A stretch of DNA of 64,000 nucleotides from Streptomyces longisporoflavus (GCF_014649775.1 NZ_BMTR01000002.1:310001-374000); one strand, 5' to 3'; counted from the first letter of the stretch, positions 49,885 through 59,187 are shown. The notes: generated by a model not told the origin, from the sequence alone. Numbers and translations are program-made.

Positions 49885-51147
49885 TTACGGCCGCCGGTCG
49901 CCCGGGCGCACGGGAAGCTTGTGGACGCTGTTGCCCACGAAGGAGGCGTGGCGCGGCAGTTCGGGCTCCGGGACGGCGAGGTCGAGGTCCGGGAAGCGCG
50001 TGAACAGCTGCTCCAGGGCGATGGTGGCCTCCATGCGGGCCAACGGCGCGCCCATGCAGAAGTGCGCGCCGTGGCCCAGGGACAGATGGCGGGTCGTGGT
50101 CTGGTCGCGGGTGATGTCGAAGCGGTCGGCGTCGGGACCGTGGGCCTGCTTGTCGCGGCCCGCCGCGGAGTAGCCGGCGAGGACGGGGGTGCCCTGCGGG
50201 ATGACGGTGCCGTCGAGCGTGAGGTCGCGGGTGGGATACCGGAAGGGGAAGTAGCTGACGGGGCTGTCCCAGCGCAGGGTCTCCTCCACCACGTCGGCCC
50301 ACGCCACCTTGCCGGCCTTGGCAAGGGCGAGCTGTTCCGGGTGGGTGCACAGGGCGCGTACGGCGTTGGTGATCAGGTTCAGGGTGGTCTCGTGCCCGGC
50401 GATGATCGTGAGCATCAGGGTGCCGATCAGCTCGTGCGGGCTGAGCCGGTCGCCGTTCTCCTCCCTGGCCGCGATCAGGGCGGTGGTGAGGTCGTCCCCC
50501 GGGCTCGCGGCGCGGGCCGCGGCCACCGCGGTGAGGACCTCGATCATCTCCTTGTTGGCCGCCATCGCCTCCTGCGGGCCGATGTCGGTGGCGACGATCT
50601 GGTTCGACAGGTGGTGCAGGCGGTCCTGGTATTCGGCGTCCACGCCCAGGAGTTCGCAGATGACGCCCATCGGCAGGGGCATCGCGAAGTGCCTGCGCAG
50701 GTCAGCGACGCCGTTGCCCTCGGCGGCGGCCCGGTCGAGGTTGTCGAGCAGCTCGGTGGTCAAGGCCGTGATCCGCGGCTGCAGTTCCGCCACCCGGCGC
50801 GGTGTGAACGCCTTGCCCATCAGGGAGCGCAGCCTGCGGTGGTCGGTGCCGTCGGCGGTGGTCATGCCCTGCACGGTGGCGAACGTCTTCAGCGGCCAGC
50901 CGTCAGGTATCTCGCCGGCCTGAAGCGCCGCGAAGTGCCTGGCGTTCTTGGCGACGTCGGGGTGGGCGAGGAACTCCTTGAGCGCGTCATGGCCCAGTAC
51001 GGCCATGCCCGCCACGTCACCGGGCAGGACAACCGGCGTGACGGCACCGCCCGCGAGCAGCCGGGCGTTGTCCGCGTGCGGGCAGCCGCCGGCCGGGTCG
51101 AAGCGGTGCGGCTGACTGGCTGCGGTGTTCACCTGTGACGTGTTCAA
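49885..51147 (-). CDS. Cytochrome P450 of the conservon (CvnF-type)
   Basis: 420 aa starting at a TTG with AGGAGAG 4 nt upstream. Canonical P450 motifs: I-helix AGHETT (250-255), EETLRWDSPV with ExxR (Glu289-Arg292), and heme loop LGHGAHFCMGAPLAR with Cys364. The N-terminus has SQPHRFDPAGGCPHADNARL. It lies 71 bp after the atypical P450 and is the last gene of the conservon. In other Streptomyces such paired P450s (CYP154- and CYP157-like) end conservons; substrates are mostly unknown. Confidence 0.92.
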   Translation of the reverse strand: MNTSQVNTAASQPHRFDPAGGCPHADNARLLAGGAVTPVVLPGDVAGMAVLGHDALKEFLAHPDVAKNARHFAALQAGEIPDGWPLKTFATVQGMTTADGTDHRRLRSLMGKAFTPRRVAELQPRITALTTELLDNLDRAAAEGNGVADLRRHFAMPLPMGVICELLGVDAEYQDRLHHLSNQIVATDIGPQEAMAANKEMIEVLTAVAAARAASPGDDLTTALIAAREENGDRLSPHELIGTLMLTIIAGHETTLNLITNAVRALCTHPEQLALAKAGKVAWADVVEETLRWDSPVSYFPFRYPTRDLTLDGTVIPQGTPVLAGYSAAGRDKQAHGPDADRFDITRDQTTTRHLSLGHGAHFCMGAPLARMEATIALEQLFTRFPDLDLAVPEPELPRHASFVGNSVHKLPVRPGDRRP

Positions 51148-51218
51148 CGGGCTCTCCTGGTCGAGGGGCGGGGCCGGTTGCGGCCCGGGCGCGTGGCAGG
51201 GGCTGACGGGGTTTCCGC

Positions 51219-52520
51219 TCACAGCACGGCCGTGGGCTCCGGCGTCGGGGCGGGGTGCTGGGGCAGGACAGGGGCGGTGAAGCGGACCGGGAGCGAGGCG
51301 AGCCCCTTGCTCCAGGGCGATTTGATCCACTGCAGGTCGCCCTGCGGGATGGCCAGTTCGAGGTCGGGCAGCCGGTGGCGGATCGTGTCCACGGCGGTGC
51401 GGGTGATCAGCCGGGCCGGGTCCTGGGCGGGGCAGATGTGCGGGCCCGCGCCGAAGGCCAGGTGGGAGCGGTTGCCCACGACCGGCGTGCCGTCGTCCGG
51501 GAGGATCTCCGGGTCCGCGTTGGCGCCGGCCAGACCGAGGACGAGCATGTCGCCGGTGCGGATGTGCTGCCCGCCGAAGGTCATGTCGCGGGTGGCGTAG
51601 CGGGCGGGGAAGTTCTGGGTGGGCGGGAAGCGCCACAGGACCAGGTCCAGCGCGTCGTCCACGCTGAGGTGGCCGCCGGTGAGCGAGGAGCGGAACTGCG
51701 GGTCGCACAGCAGGATGCGCAGGGTGGTGGCGATCCAGTTGACGGTGGTCTGGTTGCCCGCGACGAACATGACCACGAGGTTGTGCAGGACCTCCTCGTC
51801 GGTGAGCTGCGCCGGGTGGTGCAGCAGGGCCGAGGTGATGTCGTTGCCGCGGTGGCGTCGCTTCTCCTCGATGAGCCGGTGCAGGATCGCGCCCATCCGC
51901 TTGCTGGCGTCCGCGGAGCCGCTGGTGGCGGCGGCCGTGCCGGCGAGGGCCTCCACCAGGTGGCGGCCGGTCTCGTCGTCCAGGCCGAGCAGCGTGGTGA
52001 TGACGCGCAGCGGCAGCTTGCGCGCGTAGTCGGCCACCAGGTCGGCCTCGCTGCGCTCGGCGAAGGAGACGATCACCTCCTCGGCCGTGGCCCGCACGGA
52101 GCGCCGCAGTTCATGGCCGTTGATCCCGGCGAGCGCGGCGGAGACGGCGGCGCGCATCCGGCGGTGCTGCTGTCCGTCGGCGAACAGCAGGGCGGGCCGC
52201 CAGCCGACCATGGGCAGGATCGGCGAGTCGGCGGGCACCCGGCCTTCCCGAAGCAGGCTCCAGCGGCGCGGATCGTGCGAGAAGTCCTGCTCGTCGCGGG
52301 TCAGCTGGAGCATTTCCCGGTGGCCGATGACGAGCCAGGCATCCACGCCCGGGGCGACGGAGACGGGCGCCACCGGCCCGTGGGTGCCGCGCAGTTGCTC
52401 GTAGAAGGCGGGCATCGCGTCGCCGTCGAGGTCGGATCCGTACAGTGCGGTCGCCGGCGCCGGGGCTCCGGTGACCGGGCAGCGCGATGCCGGCCCGGAC
52501 GCGGCGTGGGGCGAGGTCAT
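51219..52520 (-). CDS. Atypical CYP157-like cytochrome P450 lacking ExxR
   Basis: 433 aa. The heme loop AFGAGPHICPAQDPAR (Cys363) and I-helix AGNQTT (about 254-259) are present. In helix K the ExxR motif is absent: the sequence reads ALDLVLWRFPP, with Leu293 and Trp296 at the Glu and Arg positions. This matches the CYP157 subgroup of conservons, where EQSLW replaces ExxR. The partner meander NFPARYATRD is intact. The ATG overlaps the stop of the GTPase gene by 4 bp, so it is co-translated with the conservon signalling genes. Confidence 0.9.
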   Translation of the reverse strand: MTSPHAASGPASRCPVTGAPAPATALYGSDLDGDAMPAFYEQLRGTHGPVAPVSVAPGVDAWLVIGHREMLQLTRDEQDFSHDPRRWSLLREGRVPADSPILPMVGWRPALLFADGQQHRRMRAAVSAALAGINGHELRRSVRATAEEVIVSFAERSEADLVADYARKLPLRVITTLLGLDDETGRHLVEALAGTAAATSGSADASKRMGAILHRLIEEKRRHRGNDITSALLHHPAQLTDEEVLHNLVVMFVAGNQTTVNWIATTLRILLCDPQFRSSLTGGHLSVDDALDLVLWRFPPTQNFPARYATRDMTFGGQHIRTGDMLVLGLAGANADPEILPDDGTPVVGNRSHLAFGAGPHICPAQDPARLITRTAVDTIRHRLPDLELAIPQGDLQWIKSPWSKGLASLPVRFTAPVLPQHPAPTPEPTAVL

Positions 52521-53179
52521 GAAGTCTCCGTGGCGACGTGGATGAGGTGGCTGACGAGGGCGATCAGGGCCCGGACCGAGGACGCGGGGTCGCGTGCGTC
52601 GCAGGCCACCACGGGGGTGTCGGGAAGCAGGTCCAGGGCCGCGCGCAGCTCGTCCGGGCCGTGCTCGGGGCTGCCGGGGAAGACGTTGACGGCCACCGCG
52701 AAGGGCAGCCCGAGGTCCTCCAGGTTGCCCAGGGCGTCGAAGGACGCCTCCAGGTCACGCGTGTCCACCAGGGCGAGCGCACCGAGCGCGCCCTTGGCCA
52801 GGTCACGCCACGCGGGCAGGAACCGCTGCTGGCCGGGGGTGCCGAAGAGGTAGAGCACCAGGTCGCCGTCGATGGTGATCCGGCCGAAGTCCAGGGCCAC
52901 GGTGGTGGTCGTCTTGCCGCCGGCCACGACGGTGTCGACCCGGGCGCCCGCCTGGGTCATGACGGCTTCGGTGGACAGGGGTTTGATCTCCGAGACGGTG
53001 CCGATCAGGGTGGTCTTGCCGACCCCGAGCGGCCCCACGACGAGGATCTTGGCGGCGCCCGCGACGCTGGAGGTGAGGTACTTCCCGGACCCGGATCCGG
53101 GCCCTGAAGCGGCCTCGGCTCCGGAGCCGGATGGTTGCGGCGCCTGCGAGGGCGCGTCAGAGGCGGCTTTCGAGACCAT
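52517..53179 (-). CDS. cvnD: Conservon small GTPase-like ATP/GTP-binding protein (CvnD)
   Basis: 220 aa. A Gly/Ser-rich N-terminus (about 1-40) precedes a MglA/CvnD-type GTPase domain: P-loop GPLGVGKTTLIG, TTTVALDFGRITI (switch I), YLFGTPGQQRFLPAW (switch II, with DTAG-like GTPG), and AVNVFPGS in place of NKxD. It works with the roadblock protein (CvnB) as in Myxococcus MglA/MglB. The start lies 23 bp inside cvnC. Confidence 0.92.
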   Translation of the reverse strand: MVSKAASDAPSQAPQPSGSGAEAASGPGSGSGKYLTSSVAGAAKILVVGPLGVGKTTLIGTVSEIKPLSTEAVMTQAGARVDTVVAGGKTTTTVALDFGRITIDGDLVLYLFGTPGQQRFLPAWRDLAKGALGALALVDTRDLEASFDALGNLEDLGLPFAVAVNVFPGSPEHGPDELRAALDLLPDTPVVACDARDPASSVRALIALVSHLIHVATETS

Positions 53180-53519
53180 GGAGGACCTTTCTGAGCATGG
53201 TCACATCGGTGTGTTCGGCCGGCGGCACGGGCGGACGGGTCACGATGAGTCCCCATTCGAGGAGATCGCAGAGCAGCACCTGTACGACCGACGGCGGCTG
53301 GCCGATGTGTGCGGCCACCTCGGCCACCGAGAGGAGCCCCTGACAGTGCGCCAGGATGGTCTGGTGCTCGGGCTGCAGCGAGGCGGGGAACGCCGCGTCC
53401 GTCGCCATCACCAGGGACTCCCAGGCCAGGGACTCGATGTCGGATGCCGCCCGCCCGCGAGTGATCACGTACGGGCGGACCGCCGAGGCCGTCGGCTCCT
53501 CCGGCCGCGGCTCCGTCAT
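53157..53519 (-). CDS. cvnC: DUF742 family conservon protein (CvnC)
   Basis: 120 aa. Shows the DUF742 pattern: RPYVITRGRA, LEPEHQ-type SLQPEHQTILAHCQ, the HTH-like LLSVAEVAAHIGQPPSVVQV and LLCDLLEWGLIVTRP. Conserved member of every conservon. Overlaps its neighbours (4 bp with cvnB, 23 bp with cvnD). Confidence 0.93.
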   Translation of the reverse strand: MTEPRPEEPTASAVRPYVITRGRAASDIESLAWESLVMATDAAFPASLQPEHQTILAHCQGLLSVAEVAAHIGQPPSVVQVLLCDLLEWGLIVTRPPVPPAEHTDVTMLRKVLHGLESRL

Positions 53520-53962
53520 GACGCCGCGGCGGCCGGATCCCGCGGCAGGCTGCTCAGGTGCGAGCCGATCTTCACCACGAGCAGCTGCATCTGCTGGGCC
53601 ACCAGGCCGACATCGGCGTGCAGGTCGGTGGCGACTCCCAGGTGCGCGCCCACGCCGGCGTGGGTGAACAGCACGAACCCCTGGTCGGACTCGACCATCA
53701 ACTGCCGTACGTCGGCACCGGAGCCGAAGAGCAGCGCGGTCGTGGAGCGGCCCGTCATGGTCATCGCCGCACAGGCCGCGGAGAGGGACTCGGCTTCGGC
53801 GACGCTCAGGTCGGACACCGGCCCGGAAAGGTTCTCCGCGGACGCGTGCCCGAGCCGCAGACCGTCCTCGGAGACCACCACGCTGTGCCGGACACCGGGG
53901 ATCTCGATCAGTGGGCGGAGCATCCAGCCCAGGTCGGGAAGGGGGGTGATGATTCCGGTCAC
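53516..53962 (-). CDS. cvnB: Roadblock/LC7 domain protein (CvnB)
   Basis: 148 aa, GTG start overlapping the cvnA stop. Roadblock fold with VRHSVVVSEDGLRLGHASAE, AAMTMTGRSTTALLFGSGAD and a GFVLFTHAGVGAHLGVATD core. Interacts with, and probably regulates, the CvnD GTPase. Confidence 0.93.
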   Translation of the reverse strand: MTGIITPLPDLGWMLRPLIEIPGVRHSVVVSEDGLRLGHASAENLSGPVSDLSVAEAESLSAACAAMTMTGRSTTALLFGSGADVRQLMVESDQGFVLFTHAGVGAHLGVATDLHADVGLVAQQMQLLVVKIGSHLSSLPRDPAAAAS

Positions 53963-55578
53963 TGCCGGCCTCCGTCATGCTCGTCAGGGGTGGGGAGTTG
54001 GGTCGGTGTCGCGGTCAGCCCTTGGTCGGCCGACCGATGCGCTTCCTCTGCCGCGAACTGGTCCGCGTCGAGAGCCGCACGGCCGCGCAGCGAGCCGGAC
54101 ACCACGCTGGCGATCGACGCACGCGCCGCCTCGGGGGTCCAGGGAGCCGCGGGTGCGGCCGGCGCCTGCCGCTGCTCCGGCACCGGCCGGCGGTGCGTGC
54201 CGGGGGCAGCCTGGCGCCGGTTGCGCCGCCGGGGCAGGCCGGCCGTTGTCTCGTTCGCCGGGGTCGCGCTCGGCGCGGCCCGTCCGGACAACTCCACCTG
54301 CTCGGCGGAGTCGTGCTGTTCCGGCACGTGCGCGGCGGCGTGCTCCGGTGCCCCGCCCCGGGCCACCGGCTGCCGCGCGGGTGCGGCAGCGGGCTCCGGT
54401 GCGGCGGACTGCTGCGATGACACCGTTGTCGGGGCGCTCATACGGTGGGATCCCGTGACGCGGGACGGCGGTTCGGTCAGCAGCCGGAACGGCACGAACG
54501 TCACCGCGCGGGTGCCGCCGTAGGCCGATGCCCCGCTCAGTTCCACGTTGAAGCCCAGCTCGCGGCTCCAGCGGCCCACACAGGCCAGGCCGAGGCGGGG
54601 TACCGCGCCCAGGCGGGCGAGGTCCTGGTCGTCGCGGAGCTGGCCCATCGCGCGGTGCAGCACGTCGGGCGGCATCCCGAGTCCGGCGTCGTCGATCTCC
54701 AGGACCGCTCCGGCGCCCACCTCGCGGATGGTGACGACGACTTGGGAGCGCGAGGGCGAGAACACCGTGGCGTTCTCCAGGAGTTCGGCGATGGCGTGCA
54801 TCAGCCCCTCCACCGCGGGCGGCACGGCGTAGAGCGTCTGTCCGCCGTGCACCTCGATGCGGCCGTACTCCACGATGCGCGACTGTGCGCCGCGTACGCA
54901 GTCGTACAGCGAGACCGGCCGGGTCTCCCGGCGGGCGGGCCAGATCCCGCACATCACCAGGAGCGTCTGGGCCTTGCGGGTCATCTGCGCGGCCGCGTGG
55001 TCGGCCTTCATCACCTCGGCCATGAGGTGCTGGTCGTCGATGGAACGCTCGACCCGGTCGAGTACCTGCTGCTGCACGGTGGCCATCGCGTGCATCGTGC
55101 GGGCGACGGACTCGAAGGCGGCCTGCACCGAATCGCGCAGACCGCGCTCGCGGCGTACCGCCTCGTCCGAACCCAGCGCGGCGGACACGGCGGCCAGCGC
55201 CCGCGCGAACTCCTCACCGGTCTCGTCCGGTGCGGCCAGCGGCCCCGGTACGCCTTCGAGGCGCTGCCCGGCGCGCACCCGCTCCGCGATCGCCGGGAGG
55301 CGCACGCCGGCCAAGTGCGCCACCTCGGCCTCGCGGGCCGCGGCAAGCCGCTCCTGCCGGGCCCTGTCGGCCCGCTCGGCGGACAGCTGCCGGACCAGCA
55401 CGAGCACCCAGGCCAGCAGCAGCACCGCGACGGCGGCGCAGCCGCCCGCGAGGACCTGGCGCCACTCGGCGGCCGCCTCCAGTGCGGCGAGCACCGCGCC
55501 CGCGGCCGCGAGGACCACCACCATCAGCCAGACCAAGGCCTCGCGGCCCACGGACCCGCGCCCCAGCCGGCTCACCAC
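53959..55578 (-). CDS. cvnA: Conservon sensor histidine kinase-like protein (CvnA)
   Basis: 539 aa, GTG start. Two N-terminal membrane helices (about 13-35 and 42-62) are followed by a coiled-coil and a dimerisation-like helix. The HATPase domain has N-box ELLENATVFSP, G1 DDAGLGMPPD and G2-type RLGLACVGRWSRELG. I see no clear phospho-His box, usual in nitrate-sensor-like conservon kinases. The C-terminal about 170 residues are Pro/Ala-rich and disordered. It is the first gene of the six-gene conservon; its promoter lies in 55579-55759. Confidence 0.92.
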   Translation of the reverse strand: MVSRLGRGSVGREALVWLMVVVLAAAGAVLAALEAAAEWRQVLAGGCAAVAVLLLAWVLVLVRQLSAERADRARQERLAAAREAEVAHLAGVRLPAIAERVRAGQRLEGVPGPLAAPDETGEEFARALAAVSAALGSDEAVRRERGLRDSVQAAFESVARTMHAMATVQQQVLDRVERSIDDQHLMAEVMKADHAAAQMTRKAQTLLVMCGIWPARRETRPVSLYDCVRGAQSRIVEYGRIEVHGGQTLYAVPPAVEGLMHAIAELLENATVFSPSRSQVVVTIREVGAGAVLEIDDAGLGMPPDVLHRAMGQLRDDQDLARLGAVPRLGLACVGRWSRELGFNVELSGASAYGGTRAVTFVPFRLLTEPPSRVTGSHRMSAPTTVSSQQSAAPEPAAAPARQPVARGGAPEHAAAHVPEQHDSAEQVELSGRAAPSATPANETTAGLPRRRNRRQAAPGTHRRPVPEQRQAPAAPAAPWTPEAARASIASVVSGSLRGRAALDADQFAAEEAHRSADQGLTATPTQLPTPDEHDGGRQ

Positions 55579-55759
55579 GGCGTACCTGACCAGGCGATCC
55601 TGGACACCTTCAGCACAGCGAACGAACCCTCCCCGAACGCACCGAACTCCCTTACGAATGGGGAGCGTGGCGATCTTAGGGCAACTCCGCTTTTTCCGCT
55701 TGTCGTTGAGGAAGCCGACCTTCCGGTGTGCCTGGTACTGGCGGGGTTTGCCGGATTTT

Positions 55760-57223
55760 CTACTCCGTGAGGGGACACCGGGCGATCAGCGCGGCCGGTT
55801 CCGCGGCCGGTTCGCCGACGGGCGGACGCGGCACGGTACGGCTGGGCGGCGGCTGCTTTCCCCGGTCGAGCCACGTCTCCATCGACGTGAAGGCGGAGCG
55901 GTGACAGGGCACCAGGGGACGCAGCTTGTCGGGGAAGGTGTCGAAGAGCGAGTCGACGTGGGTGCCGCCTTCGACGCGGTAGTAGCGGAACAGCTCGCCG
56001 CGGCCCGCGCCCCGCACCATCTTGGCGTACACGTCCGAGTCCCTGCTGATGGGCAGTTGGACGTCGAGGGTGCCGTGCACGGTGATCAGCGGTCTGCCGA
56101 TGCGTCCGGTCAGGGCGATCTTCGCTACGGCGGCGCGGACTTCGCGCGGGCGCGTCGCGTAGGCGTAATCGGCGTCGCAGGCCGGTGTCCCCGGTGTGCA
56201 GAAGGGGGTGCCGGCCTCTGTCGCGCCGTCGTAGCCGGGGTCCAGCTCCTCGCGGTAGATCCGCTGGGTCAGGTCCCAGTAGACCTGGTGGTGGTAGGGC
56301 CACAGGAATTCGGAACCGGCCGGGTAACCGGCGGCGACCAGCTGCCGATGGGCTGCGGCAGCTTCTTCGCCTCCCGCCGCGTAACGGGGGTAGGCGCGCA
56401 GCGCGGGCGGCAGAAAGTCGAGCAGGTTCGGGCCGTCGGTCCGCCACAGCGTGCCTTCCCAGTCCACTCCCCCGTCATAGAGTTCGGGATGGTTCTCCAG
56501 CTGCCAGCGCACCAGATAGCCGCCGTTGGACATGCCGGTGGCCAGCGTGCGCGCGGGGGGCCGGTGGTAGTGCTGCGTGACCACGGCCCGTGCGGCGCGC
56601 GTGAGTTGGGTGACGCGCTCGTTCCATTCGGCGATCGCGTCGCCGGGCGCCTTCCCGTCCCGGTAGAAGGCGGCGCCGGTGTTGCCCTTGTCGGTCGAGG
56701 CGAACGCGTAGCCCTTGGAGAGCGCCCAGTCTCCGATCGCCCGGTCGTTGGCGTACTGCTCGCGCACTCCGGGTGTGCCCGCGACCACCAGGCCGCCGTT
56801 CCATCGGTCGGGCAGCCGGATGACGAACTGCGCGTCGTGCTTCCAGCCGTGGTTGGTGTTGGTGGCCGAGCTGTCGGGGAAGTAGCCGTCGATCTGCAGA
56901 CCCGGCACACCGCGAGGTGTGGCGAGTTCGGCGGGGGTCAGGCCCGCCCAGTCGGCCGGGTCGGTGTGCCCCGAGGAGACGGTCCCCGCGGTGGTCAGCT
57001 CGGCCAGACAGGACATCTCCTGGCGTTCGGCGCCGGGCACCTTCAGCTTCCCCGCGGACGCGCAGTGCCCGGCGCTGCCGCCCTGCCTTGCATCCGACGA
57101 TTCGGCGGCGGCCGGGACCGCGGCGAACGTGACGAGCAGCGCCGACAGGGCGAGGGCACTGCGGAGCGAACGGGCCTGGCGCCCCCGGCGGGGCAGGCGT
57201 CTCGGCGGGACTGCGGGTGGCAC
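55760..57223 (-). CDS. Secreted alpha/beta hydrolase (tannase/hydroxybutyrate-oligomer-hydrolase type)
   Basis: 487 aa, GTG start with GGAGG upstream. Signal peptide ALALSALLVTFAAVPAAA. Catalytic serine in ATGMSNGGYLVRWQLE; probable Asp in VHGTLDVQLP and His in EGGTHVDSLFDTF. Cys pairs (CTPGTPACDADY) suggest disulfides. The overall pattern resembles tannase/feruloyl esterase and 3-hydroxybutyrate oligomer hydrolase relatives. The next gene upstream encodes a PHB-depolymerase-type enzyme, so oligomer hydrolysis is a plausible role. Confidence 0.78.
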   Translation of the reverse strand: MPPAVPPRRLPRRGRQARSLRSALALSALLVTFAAVPAAAESSDARQGGSAGHCASAGKLKVPGAERQEMSCLAELTTAGTVSSGHTDPADWAGLTPAELATPRGVPGLQIDGYFPDSSATNTNHGWKHDAQFVIRLPDRWNGGLVVAGTPGVREQYANDRAIGDWALSKGYAFASTDKGNTGAAFYRDGKAPGDAIAEWNERVTQLTRAARAVVTQHYHRPPARTLATGMSNGGYLVRWQLENHPELYDGGVDWEGTLWRTDGPNLLDFLPPALRAYPRYAAGGEEAAAAHRQLVAAGYPAGSEFLWPYHHQVYWDLTQRIYREELDPGYDGATEAGTPFCTPGTPACDADYAYATRPREVRAAVAKIALTGRIGRPLITVHGTLDVQLPISRDSDVYAKMVRGAGRGELFRYYRVEGGTHVDSLFDTFPDKLRPLVPCHRSAFTSMETWLDRGKQPPPSRTVPRPPVGEPAAEPAALIARCPLTE

Positions 57224-57345
57224 GTGTACCTCCGGTGGGCGCGTGCGTATGTATCAGGGGGCTTACGTGGGAGGAAGCGGCGGCAGGACCGGGGTCGGTG
57301 CCGCAGCGTTGGGCTGCCGGGCGAGAGCCCGCAGGGGGCATGTGC

Positions 57346-57516
57346 GTCGGCGCTTGACCGGGCGGGAACGGTGGCAGGGGCGAAGCGGGTGCGACCGCCC
57401 CGGGGTCTGGGCAGGGGCCGTCATGGGTCAGCTGCTTCGGCGCTTGGGCGGGCGGGAACAGTGGCTGAGCCGAAGCCGGTGCCGCCGACCCGGGCCCCCG
57501 AGCGGGGCCGTCAAGG
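57346..57516. repeat. Degenerate 90-bp tandem repeat in the esterase-depolymerase spacer
   Basis: Two copies, about 57346-57427 and 57436-57516, share the elements TCGGCGCTTG, GGGCGGGAAC, GTGGC, GCGAAGC/GCCGAAGC and GGGGCCGTCA in the same order, about 90 bp apart. The downstream copy reaches the 3' end of the depolymerase gene. A fainter third copy may precede them. This is probably duplicated 3' UTR or intergenic sequence. Nothing else was seen in this 287-bp spacer. Confidence 0.6.
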
Positions 57517-59037
57517 GCAGGCGCCGTCGGCGATGGTGTAGTGGCCGGTCGGTGATTCCTTGAGGGTGTGTGTGACGGCGATGGTGTAGAGGCCCATGTT
57601 CTGGTTCGAGCCCTTGGCGTAGGTGTAGCCGCCGCTGGTGGTGGCCCGGCCCGCCTGGACGTGCTGGTAGTTGTTCGCGGTCCAGCATTTGGCGCCGGAG
57701 CCCGTGGTGGAGGCGGTGACCGCGGCCGAGCGCGTGCCTTCCTTGCCGGCCGAATCGCGGGCCGCCACGGTGTAGGTGTGGCTGCCGCCGGGGCTGAGAC
57801 CGGTGTCCGTGAACGGCGGGGCGGCCGGTGTGGCGACCCGGTTGCCGTCCCGGTAGACGGCGTACGACACGGCGCCGGCGACGCTGTTCCAGTTCAGGGT
57901 GACCGACGTGTCGGTCGTGCCGGTCGCGGCCAGGCCGCCCGGCGCCGGCAGACCGCCGGGGTCGGGTTCGGAGCCGTCCAGGCCGAAGAAACCGGTGATC
58001 CAGTAGCCGGAGCAGATGGAGTCGATGAAGTTCACGGTGCCGGTCGCACCGCACTGCTGTGCGCCGGTCCCCGGGTCGACCGGGGTGCCGTGGGCCATGG
58101 AGGGCACCCGGTCGACCTCCACGGCGACGCTCCCGTCCGCCCCCAGATACTGATCCCTGCGCGTGGAGTTGGGCCCGATGGCGGAGGTGCGGTCCGGGCT
58201 CTGGTCGATGCCGTGCACGGCGGTCCACTGGTCACGCAGTTCGTCGGCGTTCCGCTTGGCGACCGTGGGGTCGCTGTCGCCCTGCCAGACGGCCACCCGC
58301 GGCCAGGGGCCGCCATAGCCGGGATGGGCGTCACGGACGCCCTGCGCCCAGGCCGACGGAGTGCGGTCGACGCCGGGGTTCATGCAGCTGTACGCCGACA
58401 TCACGTCATCGGCGCAGTCGTACGGGAGGCCCGCGACCACGGCTCCCGCCTCGAACACGTCCGGGTAGGCGGCGAGCATCACCGACGTCATGGCGCCGCC
58501 GGCCGACAGCCCTGTGGCGTACACCCGTTGCGGGTCGGCGCCGTAGACGGAACCGGCATGCGCCACCATCTGGCGGATCGACGCGGCCTCGCCCTGCCCG
58601 CGCCGGGTGTCGCCCGACTGGAACCAGTTGAAGCACTTGCTGCTGTTGTTGGCGGAGGTCTGCTCGGGGAAGACGAGCAGGAAGCCGTGCTGGTCGGCGA
58701 ATTTCACCAGGCCCGCGTTGTCCGCGTACAGCTGCGCACTCTGACTACAGCCGTGCATGGCCACCACCACGGCGGGTTCGGCCGCCAGGGTGGCCGGCTC
58801 GTACACGTACATGTTCAGGCTGCCGGGATTGGCGCCGAAACTGGTGACCTTCTCCAGGGCGACGGCTGCCGGCGCCGCCTGCGCGGCGGGCGACGGCGCG
58901 GACACCGCCGCGGCCACGATCAGGCCCACGACGGCGATCACCCGTCCCGGGGCGCGTCGCCACCGGCCGCCGCGTCGTGCCCGGGGCGGTGGTCCTCCGG
59001 GCGACTGGCGGTTCGGACGTTTCGCGTACGACGGCAT
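57511..59037 (-). CDS. Secreted PHB depolymerase family esterase with fibronectin III domain
   Basis: 508 aa. A long Arg-rich n-region precedes the signal helix (VIAVVGLIVAAAVSA). The catalytic domain (about 60-335) has the oxyanion/GCSQSA region AMHGCSQSAQLYADN, lipase-box Ser in YATGLSAGGAMTSVMLAAYP and AVWQGDSDPTV with Asp; the His is probably in VPSMAHGTPVD. A fibronectin type III domain (about 365-450) links to a C-terminal about 60-residue domain with two Cys (CWTANNYQHVQAGRA and ADGACP), probably polymer binding. Likely acts on polyhydroxyalkanoates or acetylated polysaccharides. Confidence 0.88.
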   Translation of the reverse strand: MPSYAKRPNRQSPGGPPPRARRGGRWRRAPGRVIAVVGLIVAAAVSAPSPAAQAAPAAVALEKVTSFGANPGSLNMYVYEPATLAAEPAVVVAMHGCSQSAQLYADNAGLVKFADQHGFLLVFPEQTSANNSSKCFNWFQSGDTRRGQGEAASIRQMVAHAGSVYGADPQRVYATGLSAGGAMTSVMLAAYPDVFEAGAVVAGLPYDCADDVMSAYSCMNPGVDRTPSAWAQGVRDAHPGYGGPWPRVAVWQGDSDPTVAKRNADELRDQWTAVHGIDQSPDRTSAIGPNSTRRDQYLGADGSVAVEVDRVPSMAHGTPVDPGTGAQQCGATGTVNFIDSICSGYWITGFFGLDGSEPDPGGLPAPGGLAATGTTDTSVTLNWNSVAGAVSYAVYRDGNRVATPAAPPFTDTGLSPGGSHTYTVAARDSAGKEGTRSAAVTASTTGSGAKCWTANNYQHVQAGRATTSGGYTYAKGSNQNMGLYTIAVTHTLKESPTGHYTIADGACP

Positions 59038-59187
59038 GGCGGCTCCCGACGGAGGGCGGCGCGGTCTCCGGGGCGGATCACGCGACCCCGGGCCGTCCAC
59101 TCCTGCTGCGGGCCGGGACGCCGGGGTGCAGGCAACCGTAGGAGGCACCGAAGGCGGGTCAGAATGGCGACGGCCGCCACATCACCG

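Noticed and set aside
54857..57541. 894-codon plus-strand frame over the histidine kinase and esterase genes
   Set aside because: Ser/Arg/Pro-rich without motifs; its last part only mirrors the 90-bp repeat. Real genes are on the minus strand.
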